Of a stretch of 64,000 nt of DNA, positions 17,138 to 25,691 are shown piece by piece. The first letter of the stretch is position 1. The number at the start of each line of letters is the position of its first letter. A program made the position numbers and the translations under genes. The notes beneath the pieces are model-generated. The model searched no databases, had not been told where the DNA came from, and worked only from the letters and a program-made list of their open reading frames with translations. The stretch is from an uncultured Tateyamaria sp. (GTDB lineage Bacteria > Pseudomonadota > Alphaproteobacteria > Rhodobacterales > Rhodobacteraceae): assembly GCF_947503415.1 (NCBI RefSeq), contig NZ_CANNDS010000001.1, positions 1,336,501 to 1,400,500 of the forward strand, written 5' to 3'.

Positions 17138-17167
17138 ACAGGGGGGCACCCCGCGTGCACCCCCTGT
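17138..17167 (+). other. Strong hairpin after gltD
   Basis: ACAGGGGG (17138-17145) pairs with CCCCCTGT (17160-17167), extended inward by GCAC/GTGC with one bulged base and a 5-nt loop. It starts 10 nt past the gltD stop and lacks a U-run. It may protect the gltD message or attenuate read-through into the GFA genes. Confidence 0.5.
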
Positions 17168-17242
17168 ACACCCCCCGTGCACCGGGCGCGCGCGCAGCAT
17201 CGCGATTTTTGCAACGAATAGGTCAGCCGATCTGACGTAAGG

Positions 17243-17692
17243 ATGGATGAGATGGAGAAAAACGGAGGATGCCTGTGCGGTGCTGTGCGCTTTGTCGCGA
17301 GTAACGTGCCGTCCACCTTTGGCATCTGTCATTGCCCGTCCTGCCGCCGCTGGACCGGATCGGCCCTGTTTGAAGTGAGCGTGAAGACCGGTGATGTGGA
17401 GTGGACGGGGGCCGAACATATCGCCACCCGCAACACCAGCGACTGGGCCGAACGCGCGTGGTGCCGGGAATGCGGCACGAACCTGTATTTCCGTCACACG
17501 AAGCCGGACAAGTGGTTTGGGGGTACGGACCTGCCTTTGGGCATTTTCGATGACCCTGACGGCTTCACTCTGACGCATGAGATTTTTGTGGATCATACGC
17601 CAAGTGGTCTGCACTTGCAGGACGATGGCCAGAAGCGATTGACGCGGGATGATGTGCTGGCGATCAACCCCGATCTGGCGGGGGACACGTGA
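17243..17692 (+). CDS. GFA-family zinc protein, first of three tandem copies
   Basis: A 149-residue protein of the GFA (glutathione-dependent formaldehyde-activating enzyme-like, PF04828) family. The zinc-ligand pattern is complete: CLCGAV near residue 10, CHCPSC around residue 33, and WCRECGTNLYF around residue 75. Most GFA-family proteins have no proven reaction; the Paracoccus Gfa protein binds glutathione and was linked to formaldehyde adduct formation, though that role is disputed. It is the first of three coupled GFA genes between gltD and gltB. The downstream gene starts on its stop codon. Confidence 0.85.
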   Translation: MDEMEKNGGCLCGAVRFVASNVPSTFGICHCPSCRRWTGSALFEVSVKTGDVEWTGAEHIATRNTSDWAERAWCRECGTNLYFRHTKPDKWFGGTDLPLGIFDDPDGFTLTHEIFVDHTPSGLHLQDDGQKRLTRDDVLAINPDLAGDT

Positions 17693-18135
17693 TGAGTCCA
17701 TCAAAGCAAGGACATTGCCTGTGTGGCGCCGTGCAGGTGCAGGTTGATGGGTTGGCCGATGAAATCAGTGCCTGCTTTTGCGATCTGTGCATGCGTTTTG
17801 GCGGCGGCCTGCAAATGGGTATCGAGGCGAAACCGGATACGGTGCGTATTACCGGACCTGTGAAAAGCCATCGGTCCTCGGCTCTGGCGGAGCGGGCGTG
17901 GTGCGACGACTGTGGGTCCCCGATCTGGTTTCGCTATGTCGCGGGTCGGGATCATGGATATCTGGAGTTGTCACCGGGGCTGTTTTCCAATGCGGGCGAT
18001 GCGCGGCTGACACGTGTGGTTTACGCTGATCGATACCCCGATGGGTATTGGATCGAAGGACATAGCGTCGCGCACATATCTCAGAGGGACTACGAGGCTA
18101 AGAACCCGCACCTGAACGACGGGGTCGTGCCATGA
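17692..18135 (+). CDS. GFA-family zinc protein, second tandem copy
   Basis: A 147-residue GFA-family protein. The ATG at 17692 overlaps the previous stop (TGATG); a GTG one codon earlier is also possible. Zinc-type cysteines: CLCGAV, then ACFCDLC, then WCDDCGSPIWFR. The family fold is a beta-sandwich around two zinc sites. It is clearly diverged from its two neighbours, so the trio is an old paralogous set, or a set of separately recruited members, rather than a recent duplication. The translationally coupled start implies co-expression with both neighbours. Function unknown. Confidence 0.85.
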   Translation: MSPSKQGHCLCGAVQVQVDGLADEISACFCDLCMRFGGGLQMGIEAKPDTVRITGPVKSHRSSALAERAWCDDCGSPIWFRYVAGRDHGYLELSPGLFSNAGDARLTRVVYADRYPDGYWIEGHSVAHISQRDYEAKNPHLNDGVVP

Positions 18136-18560
18136 CCCTGCCCCGCGACATCAAGGGCTGCTGCCTGTGCGGTGCCATCACCGCAACTGCAACGATCAGC
18201 AATCCGATCCTGCGCGCCTGCCATTGCGACATGTGCCGGCAACACACCAGCGGGATGTTCATGTCGCTGGCTGTAGACGAAGGATCGTTGGTCTTTGACG
18301 GGCCGGTGACAGCATTCCGCTCGTCCGACTGGGCGGAGCGTGGATTTTGCCCGACCTGCGGATCGACGCTGTTTTACAGCACCACCGAAGACGGCGCGCG
18401 CCACCCGGCGGCGGGGCTGTTCGCGGACATTGATGATGTGCCGCTGAAACTTGAATTCTTCAGTGACAAATGCCCGGCGGGCTATGCGCTGAGCGGCGAC
18501 CACCGTCGCCTGACCACCGAACAAACGATTGCGATGTTCGCATCGCCGGAAGGAGACTGA
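18132..18560 (+). CDS. GFA-family zinc protein, third tandem copy
   Basis: A 142-residue GFA-family protein starting on an ATGA overlap with the second copy. The cysteine pattern is CCLCGAI, ACHCDMC and FCPTCGSTLFY. The stop at 18560 is one base before the gltB ATG, with the gltB ribosome site (GAAGGAGA) inside its last codons, so gltB expression is physically tied to this gene. That close packing makes it likely that the GFA trio is transcribed with glutamate synthase. Whether it supports the enzyme (for example metal or thiol chemistry) or is a bystander cannot be decided here. Confidence 0.86.
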   Translation: MTLPRDIKGCCLCGAITATATISNPILRACHCDMCRQHTSGMFMSLAVDEGSLVFDGPVTAFRSSDWAERGFCPTCGSTLFYSTTEDGARHPAAGLFADIDDVPLKLEFFSDKCPAGYALSGDHRRLTTEQTIAMFASPEGD

Positions 18561-18561
18561 C

Positions 18562-21500
18562 ATGACCAAATTTGATGCCGACTGGGTGCGCCGCGAAGAA
18601 GCCAAACGCACGTTTATGGCCGAAAACGGTCTGTATTCTGAAGCCGAAGAGCATTCGTCCTGCGGTGTGGGGCTGGTTGTGTCCGTCGATGGCACGAAAA
18701 GCCGCGCCGTTGTTGAAAACGGGATCAAGGCGCTGAAGGCGATCTGGCACCGCGGTGCTGTCGATGCGGATGGCAAGACCGGCGATGGTGCGGGCATTCA
18801 CGTGCAGATCCCGGTCGAGTTCTTCTATGACCAGATCGAGCGCACGGGTCACACGCCCAATCGCGATCAGATGGTGGCCGTGGGCCAAGTGTTTTTGCCC
18901 CGTACCGATTTTGGTGCGCAGGAAACGTGCCGGACCATCGTGGAAACCGAAGTGCTGCGCATGGGCTATTACATTTATGGCTGGCGCCATGTGCCTGTGA
19001 GCATTGGCTGTCTGGGCGAGAAGGCAAACGCGACGCGGCCCGAGATTGAGCAGATCCTGATCTCGAATTCCAAGGGCGTCGATGAAGAGACGTTTGAGCG
19101 TGAACTGTATGTCATTCGCCGCCGGATCGAGAAGGCGGCAGCCGCCGCGCAAGTCCCCGAGTTGTACATCGCGTCGATGTCGTGCCGGTCCATCATCTAC
19201 AAAGGCATGATGCTGGCTGAGCAGGTGGCGGAGTTTTACCCTGACCTGCTGGATGACCGTTTTGAGAGCGCCTTTGCGATCTACCACCAGCGGTACTCCA
19301 CCAACACGTTCCCACAGTGGTGGCTGGCGCAGCCGTTCCGCATGTTGGCCCACAATGGTGAGATCAACACGCTGAAGGGCAACCTGAACTGGATGAAAAG
19401 CCATGAGATCCGCATGGCGTCGGGTGCCTTTGGCGAGATGGCCGAGGACATCAAACCCATCGTGGCGAACGGGTCGTCGGATTCTGCTGCATTGGATGCC
19501 GTGTTTGAAGTGTTGGTCCGTGCGGGCCGCAATGCGCCCATGGCCAAGACCATGCTGGTGCCCGAAAGCTGGTCCAAGCAGGCGGTGGAGCTGCCGCAGG
19601 CATGGCGCGATATGTATTCCTACTGCAACTCGGTGATGGAGCCCTGGGACGGTCCCGCCGCCTTGGCGATGACGGATGGTCGCTGGGTCTGTGCCGGTCT
19701 CGATCGGAACGGGTTGCGCCCGATGCGCTATGTCGTGACCCGCGATGGCATGGTCATTGCCGGGTCCGAGACGGGGATGGTCCCGCTGGAAGAGGCCAAT
19801 GTGATCGAGAAGGGCGCGCTTGGCCCCGGTCAGATTTTGGCCGTCGATATGGCGGAGGGCAAACTGTACCACGATACCGAGATCAAGGATCAACTGGCCG
19901 CCTCGCAATCGTTTGGCGAGTGGGTTGGCAAGATCACCGATCTGGAATCCGAGCTGTCCGGTGTGACCGAGAAGGCGCTGTTTGAGGGCGAGGCGTTGCG
20001 CCGTCGCCAGATTGCGGCGGGCTATTCCATAGAGGAATTGGAGAGTATTCTGGCCCCGATGGCCGAGGATGCGAAAGAGGCGTTGGCGTCGATGGGCGAT
20101 GACACGCCGTCCGCCGTCTTGTCCAAGAAGTACCGACCACTGTCGCATTTCTTCCGGCAAAACTTCTCTCAGGTGACGAACCCGCCGATTGATAGCTTGC
20201 GAGAATACCGGGTGATGAGCCTGAAGACCCGGTTCGGAAACCTGAAGAACGTGCTGGATGAAAGCAGCGCACAGACCGAGATCATCACCCTCGACAGCCC
20301 GTTCGTGGGCAATGCGCAGTGGGACAAGCTGGTCAGCTACTTCAACGCCGATCTGGTGGAGATTGATTGTACGTTTGAAGCTGGTCAGGGCGCGTTGAGT
20401 GCAGCACTGGCCCGTGTGCGGGCCGAGGCGGAGGATGCCGTGCGCTCGGGCGCCGGGCACATCGTGCTGACCGACCAGCATTCGGACGCCGACAAGGTGG
20501 CGATGCCGATGATCTTGGCGACATCTGCGGTGCATTCGCATCTGATCCGCAATGGCTTGCGCACCTTCTGTTCGCTGAATGTGCGGTCGGCTGAGTGTAT
20601 TGATCCGCATTACTTTGCTGTTCTGATTGGCTGTGGTGCGACAGTGGTGAATGCGTATTTGGCCGAGGATTCCCTGGCCGACCGGCTTGATCGCGGGTTG
20701 CTGGATGGCACGTTGACCGAAGCCGTGGCGCGGTATCGCAATGCGATTGATCAGGGTCTGCTCAAGATCATGGCGAAGATGGGGATTTCGGTTGTGTCCT
20801 CTTACCGTGGCGGTCTGAACTTTGAGGCTGTGGGCCTGTCCCGTGCCATGGTGGCGGAGTATTTCCCCGGTATGACGTCGCGCATCTCCGGCATCGGTGT
20901 GACCGGTATTCAGTCGAAGGCCGAGGACGTGCATGCCATGGGCTGGACCGGCACCAATGTGCTGCCCATCGGTGGCTTCTACAAAGCGCGGCAGTCGGGC
21001 GAGACGCACGCGTGGGAAGCGACCAGCATGCACATGATGCAGATGGCCTGTAACCGCGCGTCGTTCGAGATGTGGAAGCAATACAGCGCCAAGATGCGGT
21101 CGAACCCGCCCATTCACTTGCGCGATCTGCTGGACATCAAGCCGCTGGGCAAGCCAGTGCCGCTGGAGGAGGTGGAAAGCATCACGTCCATCCGCAAACG
21201 CTTTGTCACGCCCGGAATGTCCTTGGGCGCGCTCAGCCCGGAGGCGCACAAGACCCTCAATGTCGCGATGAACCGCATCGGCGCGAAGTCGGACAGCGGC
21301 GAGGGTGGCGAAGACCCCGCACATTTCCTGCCGGAGCCCAATGGCGACAACCCGTCGGCCAAGATCAAGCAGGTGGCGTCGGGCCGCTTTGGCGTGACAG
21401 CCGAGTACCTGAACCAATGCGAAGAGCTTGAGATCAAGGTGGCGCAGGGTGCAAAGCCCGGTGAGGGTGGGCAGTTGCCCGGCATGAAGGTCACCGACCT

Positions 21501-23091
21501 GATCGCGCGGCTGCGACATTCAACCAAGGGCGTGACGCTGATTTCACCGCCGCCGCACCACGATATCTATTCGATCGAGGATTTGGCGCAGCTGATCTAT
21601 GACCTCAAGCAGATCAACCCGCGCTGTAAGGTGACGGTCAAGCTGGTGGCGTCCAGCGGTGTTGGCACGATTGCTGCCGGGGTGGCGAAGGCGAAGGCCG
21701 ACGTGATCCTGATTTCGGGCCACAATGGTGGGACCGGCGCGTCGCCAGCGACGTCCATCAAGTATGCGGGTCTGCCGTGGGAGATGGGCCTGACGGAGGC
21801 GCATCAGGTTCTGTCGATGAACAACCTGCGGGATCGTGTGACCCTGCGCACCGATGGTGGTTTGCGCACGGGCCGCGATATTGTCATGGCGGCGATGCTG
21901 GGGGCCGAGGAATACGGGATCGGCACTGCGGCGTTGATCGCTATGGGCTGCATCATGGTGCGTCAGTGCCAGTCGAACACCTGCCCTGTGGGCGTGTGTA
22001 CACAGGACGAAGCGCTGCGCGAGAAGTTCACCGGGAATGCGGACAAGGTGGTGAACCTGATCACCTTCTATGCGCAGGAAGTGCGGGAATTGCTGGCCTC
22101 CATCGGCGCGCGCAGCATGGATGACGTGATTGGCCGGGCGGACTTGCTGGCGCAGGTATCGCGCGGGTCGGCGCATCTGGATGATCTGGACCTGAACCCG
22201 ATGCTGATCACCGTCGATGGGGCCGAAGACATCGTCTACAACCGCGACAAAGACCGCAATGTTGTGCCCGACACGCTGGATGCACAGATCGTGCGGGATG
22301 CGGCGCGCTTCCTTGAGGAGGGCGAAAAGATGCAGCTTTCCTATGCCATCCAGAACACGCACCGGACGGTGGGCACACGGACCAGCAGCCATATTGTCCG
22401 CAAGTTCGGCATGCGCAATTCGCTGCAGCCGGACCACTTGACGGTGAAGCTGAAAGGGTCGGCCGGGCAATCGCTTGGGGCCTTTGCAGCACCGGGGCTG
22501 AAGCTGGAAGTGTCGGGGGATGCCAACGATTATGTGGGCAAGGGCCTGTCGGGTGGCATCGTTGTGGTGCGGCCGCCGATGTCGTCGCCCATCGTGGCCG
22601 CTGACAACACGATCATCGGTAATACCGTCCTTTACGGTGCCACCGATGGCTATCTGTTTGCGGCAGGTCGCGCAGGTGAGCGGTTCGCGGTGCGAAACTC
22701 GGGCGCCAAGGTTGTGATCGAAGGCTGTGGTTCGAACGGGTGCGAGTACATGACCGGCGGCGTCGCCGTTATCCTGGGCGAGATCGGGGCCAATTTCGGT
22801 GCAGGCATGACCGGGGGCATGGCGTATCTCTATAATCCCGATGGCAATGCAGAGGCGTTGATGAACACCGAAACGCTGGTGACATGCCCGGTGACCGTCA
22901 ATCACTGGAAGTCGCAACTGCAGGGGCTGCTGCAACGGCATCAAGAGGAAACCGGCAGCGCCAAAGCGGCCAACATCTTGCAGCACTGGGACACCGAACA
23001 GCACAATTTCCTTCAGGTCTGCCCGAAGGAAATGCTGGACAAGCTGGCTTACCCGATCAGCGAAGAGCCAACGGCCATTCCGGCGGAATAG
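18562..23091 (+). CDS. gltB: Glutamate synthase (NADPH) large subunit
   Basis: A 1509-residue GltB. The start at 18562 (MTKFDADWV) follows GAAGGAGA. Cys34 in EEHSSCGVG is the expected N-terminal nucleophile exposed after propeptide removal, beginning the glutaminase domain. The FMN-binding synthase domain contains ISGHNGGTGASP near residue 1055, and the [3Fe-4S] cysteines are in VRQCQSNTCPVGVC near 1129-1141. The C-terminal region is the GXGXG beta-helix (GSNGCEYMTGGVAV, GANFGAGMTGG). Ammonia from glutamine is channelled to 2-oxoglutarate. Partner is GltD, four genes upstream. Confidence 0.97.
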   Translation: MTKFDADWVRREEAKRTFMAENGLYSEAEEHSSCGVGLVVSVDGTKSRAVVENGIKALKAIWHRGAVDADGKTGDGAGIHVQIPVEFFYDQIERTGHTPNRDQMVAVGQVFLPRTDFGAQETCRTIVETEVLRMGYYIYGWRHVPVSIGCLGEKANATRPEIEQILISNSKGVDEETFERELYVIRRRIEKAAAAAQVPELYIASMSCRSIIYKGMMLAEQVAEFYPDLLDDRFESAFAIYHQRYSTNTFPQWWLAQPFRMLAHNGEINTLKGNLNWMKSHEIRMASGAFGEMAEDIKPIVANGSSDSAALDAVFEVLVRAGRNAPMAKTMLVPESWSKQAVELPQAWRDMYSYCNSVMEPWDGPAALAMTDGRWVCAGLDRNGLRPMRYVVTRDGMVIAGSETGMVPLEEANVIEKGALGPGQILAVDMAEGKLYHDTEIKDQLAASQSFGEWVGKITDLESELSGVTEKALFEGEALRRRQIAAGYSIEELESILAPMAEDAKEALASMGDDTPSAVLSKKYRPLSHFFRQNFSQVTNPPIDSLREYRVMSLKTRFGNLKNVLDESSAQTEIITLDSPFVGNAQWDKLVSYFNADLVEIDCTFEAGQGALSAALARVRAEAEDAVRSGAGHIVLTDQHSDADKVAMPMILATSAVHSHLIRNGLRTFCSLNVRSAECIDPHYFAVLIGCGATVVNAYLAEDSLADRLDRGLLDGTLTEAVARYRNAIDQGLLKIMAKMGISVVSSYRGGLNFEAVGLSRAMVAEYFPGMTSRISGIGVTGIQSKAEDVHAMGWTGTNVLPIGGFYKARQSGETHAWEATSMHMMQMACNRASFEMWKQYSAKMRSNPPIHLRDLLDIKPLGKPVPLEEVESITSIRKRFVTPGMSLGALSPEAHKTLNVAMNRIGAKSDSGEGGEDPAHFLPEPNGDNPSAKIKQVASGRFGVTAEYLNQCEELEIKVAQGAKPGEGGQLPGMKVTDLIARLRHSTKGVTLISPPPHHDIYSIEDLAQLIYDLKQINPRCKVTVKLVASSGVGTIAAGVAKAKADVILISGHNGGTGASPATSIKYAGLPWEMGLTEAHQVLSMNNLRDRVTLRTDGGLRTGRDIVMAAMLGAEEYGIGTAALIAMGCIMVRQCQSNTCPVGVCTQDEALREKFTGNADKVVNLITFYAQEVRELLASIGARSMDDVIGRADLLAQVSRGSAHLDDLDLNPMLITVDGAEDIVYNRDKDRNVVPDTLDAQIVRDAARFLEEGEKMQLSYAIQNTHRTVGTRTSSHIVRKFGMRNSLQPDHLTVKLKGSAGQSLGAFAAPGLKLEVSGDANDYVGKGLSGGIVVVRPPMSSPIVAADNTIIGNTVLYGATDGYLFAAGRAGERFAVRNSGAKVVIEGCGSNGCEYMTGGVAVILGEIGANFGAGMTGGMAYLYNPDGNAEALMNTETLVTCPVTVNHWKSQLQGLLQRHQEETGSAKAANILQHWDTEQHNFLQVCPKEMLDKLAYPISEEPTAIPAE

Positions 23092-23094
23092 AGC

Positions 23095-23328
23095 CTATTC
23101 CTTGGGCTGGGCGACCATCTTGGTCGCCTGGTCCTTACTGCCGACATGGGTGTTTTCTGCCAGGATATCCGCAACGCGGGTTGGCATGGTACCAAGCTTG
23201 TTGGCGATCACATGATCCGCATCACCGGACCACTTCAACACCCAGACCAGGGCGGCATCGGCTGCGTTGAGCACGCGGTATTGCGGGGCGATGGCGCCAG
23301 GTTGGACGCCGTTCGTCGTTTCAATCAT
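23095..23328 (-). CDS. Small protein of unknown function
   Basis: A 77-residue frame with a good ribosome site (GGAGA 6 nt before the ATG). The middle reads NAADAALVWVLKWSGDADHVIANKLGTMPTRVADIL in pieces, an alpha-helical pattern with a central Trp and a KLGTMPTRV turn that loosely recalls a helix-turn-helix. No signal peptide or membrane segment. It is convergent with gltB, its stop lying 3 nt from the gltB stop. I do not recognise the family; the ribosome site and absence of a better gene in the gap support it being real. Confidence 0.6.
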   Translation of the reverse strand: MIETTNGVQPGAIAPQYRVLNAADAALVWVLKWSGDADHVIANKLGTMPTRVADILAENTHVGSKDQATKMVAQPKE

Positions 23329-23494
23329 CTCCTATCTCCGAACACGAATTTGTGCTCCCACCACTGGGGAAGATAGCATGATCGACACGTCTTCGTGAGC
23401 AATTAACACTTTGTTTTTGATTATAGTTTTCTGATTAATTGGTGAATTGAAGGTTACCTCTGGTCTTGGCCCGATGCTGCCATAGCTTTGGGTC

Positions 23495-24145
23495 ATGCGC
23501 TGGTTTGCTTTTGTCCTGTTGTGTTTGGCGTCGTCTGTGTCGGCGGACCCGTTGCGGGTGCTGGCGATTGGTGACAGCGTCATGGCGTGGCACAAGTGGA
23601 CCGGGCGCGATATTCCATCGGTGATGGGTGAACTGCTGAATGCACGGGTCGAGAATGACGCTGTGGCCGCGTCGCGCTTTTCCAACGCTTCGACCTTGGG
23701 CCGGGCAGCTGGTTTTGATGTGCGGGCACAGTTTCGGACGGGCGATTGGGATGTGATCCTGATCAATGGCGGTGCAAATGACTTTCTGAACGATTGCGGC
23801 TGTCAGGCCTGTGACACGGTGCTGGATGGGTTGATTGCGCCGGATCTGACCGGTGAGGTTCCGGGCTTTCTGGCGCGCCTGACGCGCACCGGAGCGGAGG
23901 TCATCTGGATGGGCTATTATGCCAGCGCCCGGTCCGGTCAATTCACCGGATGCCGCCCGTATCTGGTGGAATATGACGCCCGGCTGTCCCGTCTTGCGAA
24001 CCAAACGCCGGGCCTGACATTTGTCGACAGTGAAGATGTGATGGACCCCGGCGACCGGTCCCTGTTTGCATTTGACGGCATCCACCCGTCCCCCGCCGGA
24101 GCGCGTCGTATCGGCACCTATCTGGCGCAAACGCGCGCGCGCTAG
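23495..24145 (+). CDS. Exported SGNH/GDSL-type hydrolase
   Basis: A 216-residue esterase/lipase-like protein with a Sec signal (MRWFAFVLLCLASSVSA, cleavage likely after residue 17). Block I is GDSV (26-29, nucleophile Ser28), block III is GGAND (92-96), and block V is DGIHPS with the Asp194/His197 catalytic pair. SGNH enzymes deacylate lipids, polysaccharides or other esters; the periplasmic location and the neighbouring peptidoglycan glycosyltransferase allow, but do not prove, a cell-wall or glycan role. The gene stands 36 nt upstream of mtgA in the same direction. Confidence 0.85.
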   Translation: MRWFAFVLLCLASSVSADPLRVLAIGDSVMAWHKWTGRDIPSVMGELLNARVENDAVAASRFSNASTLGRAAGFDVRAQFRTGDWDVILINGGANDFLNDCGCQACDTVLDGLIAPDLTGEVPGFLARLTRTGAEVIWMGYYASARSGQFTGCRPYLVEYDARLSRLANQTPGLTFVDSEDVMDPGDRSLFAFDGIHPSPAGARRIGTYLAQTRAR

Positions 24146-24181
24146 TTTTCATGCGCGGGCTTGCGTCCTATAGCTGGGCGC

Positions 24182-24907
24182 ATGGCAAGAAAGAGCAGCA
24201 AACGGACATCCAAGAGCAAGGCAAAGCGCCGGTTTCGACCCGGACGCTGGCTGTTTCGCTGGGGGTTGCGCCTGACCAGCGTCGTGTTTCTGGTGGCTGT
24301 CGTTGCGAGCTTGCTTTGGTCCGTCCTCAACCCACCCACGACGTGGTACATGATGCAGGAATCCCGCCGCCTTGGTGGTGTTGATCACGAATGGGTCCCG
24401 ATAGAAGAGATCGCCCCCATCATGGCCCGCGCAGCCGTGGCCGCGGAGGATGCCAATTTCTGCCTGCATTGGGGTCTGGACGTCGCGGCCATTCGCAAGG
24501 CGATCGATGCGGGGGGCAATCGCGGTGCGTCGACCATCAGCCAGCAGACCGTCAAGAACGTGTATTTGTGGCACGGTCGGTCGTGGGTCCGAAAGGTAAT
24601 GGAGGCTGCCATGACCCCGCTGGTTGAAGCGCTGTGGTCCAAGCGCCGTATCCTTGAGGTGTATCTGAACGTGGCTGAATTTGACGAGGGTGTGTTTGGT
24701 GTTGAAGCCGCAGCACGTCATTACTTTGGTGTGGGCCCGGACGACTTGTCCAATGTGCAGGCGGCGCGATTGGCTGCGATCCTGCCCAATCCCAAGGGGC
24801 GGTCGGCCCGCAACCCGTCGTCGTTCGTGCGCAAGCGGGCGTCCCAAATCCTGAGCGGGGCGGCCACGATCCGCGCGGATGGACGTGCCGATTGTTTCGA
24901 GAGTTGA
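24182..24907 (+). CDS. mtgA: Monofunctional peptidoglycan glycosyltransferase
   Basis: A 241-residue GT51 enzyme that polymerises lipid II into glycan strands at the inner membrane. A basic cytoplasmic N-terminus (KSSKRTSKSKAKRR) precedes one transmembrane helix (about 31-49). The catalytic Glu89 lies in AAVAAEDANF, and the second conserved block GASTISQQTVKN plus KRRILEVYLNVAEF are present. No transpeptidase domain follows, hence MtgA rather than a class A PBP. An upstream in-frame TTG (24161) is possible but the ATG at 24182 gives the expected length. Confidence 0.94.
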   Translation: MARKSSKRTSKSKAKRRFRPGRWLFRWGLRLTSVVFLVAVVASLLWSVLNPPTTWYMMQESRRLGGVDHEWVPIEEIAPIMARAAVAAEDANFCLHWGLDVAAIRKAIDAGGNRGASTISQQTVKNVYLWHGRSWVRKVMEAAMTPLVEALWSKRRILEVYLNVAEFDEGVFGVEAAARHYFGVGPDDLSNVQAARLAAILPNPKGRSARNPSSFVRKRASQILSGAATIRADGRADCFES

Positions 24908-24962
24908 AAATCGCGGTCCAGCCGTGCATGGATGCCCAACGTTTGACCAAACCGGATTGATC

Positions 24963-25628
24963 ATGGCCCGCCTGTTTCACGTTCCCCTGTCCCCGTTCTG
25001 CCGCAAGGTCCGTCTGAGCCTTGCCGAAAAGAAGATCGAGGTGGAGCTGGTCGAGGAACGCTATTGGGAGGCTGACCCGGATTTCCTGCGTCGCAACCCC
25101 GCCGCCAAGGTGCCCGTGCTGCGACTGGACGGCGTTATGATGAGCGAGAGTGCCGCCATCTGCGAGTATATCGAAGAGACGCGGCCAGAGCCGTCGCTGA
25201 TGCCGTCCGACCCTTTGGCCAAACTGGAAGTGCGCCGTTTGGTGGGGTGGTTTGACGACAAGTTCCACAACGAGGTGACGTCCAAGCTGCTGTACGAGCG
25301 GGTGAACAAAAAGATGATGGGTCAGGGTTTTCCTGACAGCCGAAACGTCAAGGACGGGGCGAAGGCCATCAAGTATCATCTCGACTACATGACGTGGTTG
25401 CTGGATCACCGTCGTTGGTTGGCTGGCGATGTGATGACCTTGGCCGATTTTGCTGCAGCTGCGCATTTGTCGGCTTTGGATTATATCTCGGACGTGGATT
25501 GGAACCGGTCCGAGGTGGTCAAGGATTGGTACGCCAAGATCAAATCGCGGCCTGCGTTTCGGTCGATTTTGGCGGATCAGGTCTCCGGCTTCCCGCCGCC
25601 GCGGCACTACAATGATCTTGATTTCTGA
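24963..25628 (+). CDS. Glutathione S-transferase family protein
   Basis: A 221-residue GST. The start at 24963 (MARLFHVPLSPFCRKV) places the N-terminal thioredoxin fold at residues 1-80 with a SPFCRK active-site region, the cis-Pro KVPVL and the ESAAICEYIEE glutathione-binding Ser. The C-terminal helical domain follows. FCRKV with Cys is shared with the omega/zeta-like bacterial classes. Substrate unknown. Its 3' end is followed by one copy of a hairpin/CCCGGGATATTTTTGGCC element that precedes queG. Confidence 0.88.
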   Translation: MARLFHVPLSPFCRKVRLSLAEKKIEVELVEERYWEADPDFLRRNPAAKVPVLRLDGVMMSESAAICEYIEETRPEPSLMPSDPLAKLEVRRLVGWFDDKFHNEVTSKLLYERVNKKMMGQGFPDSRNVKDGAKAIKYHLDYMTWLLDHRRWLAGDVMTLADFAAAAHLSALDYISDVDWNRSEVVKDWYAKIKSRPAFRSILADQVSGFPPPRHYNDLDF

Positions 25629-25640
25629 ATTCCGGCGTCG

Positions 25641-25690
25641 GACTGGGGGCCAGCCCCCAGACCCCCGGGATATTTTTGGCCAGAAGAAGA
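25641..25690 (+). repeat. Intergenic hairpin-plus-core element, copy 1
   Basis: A perfect inverted repeat CTGGGGGC/GCCCCCAG (25643-25650/25653-25660) is followed by the core CCCCCGGGATATTTTTGGCC and AGAAGAAG. It lies between the GST and queG genes, its purine-rich tail ending just before the queG start. Three more copies are at 55651, 62244 and 62425 (inverted). Confidence 0.8.
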
Positions 25691-25691
25691 C

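Noticed and set aside
17243-18560. The three GFA genes as a recent tandem duplication.
   Set aside because: The proteins share only the Cys pattern and fold; sequence identity is visibly low, so a recent duplication is not supported.
18460-21519. A very long open frame (about 1000 codons) on the minus strand opposite gltB.
   Set aside because: It is the shadow of a high-GC, codon-biased gene: composition is rich in His, Arg, Gly and Leu, no family motif is present, and gltB on the plus strand is unambiguous. The frame at 21544-23004 is the same effect.
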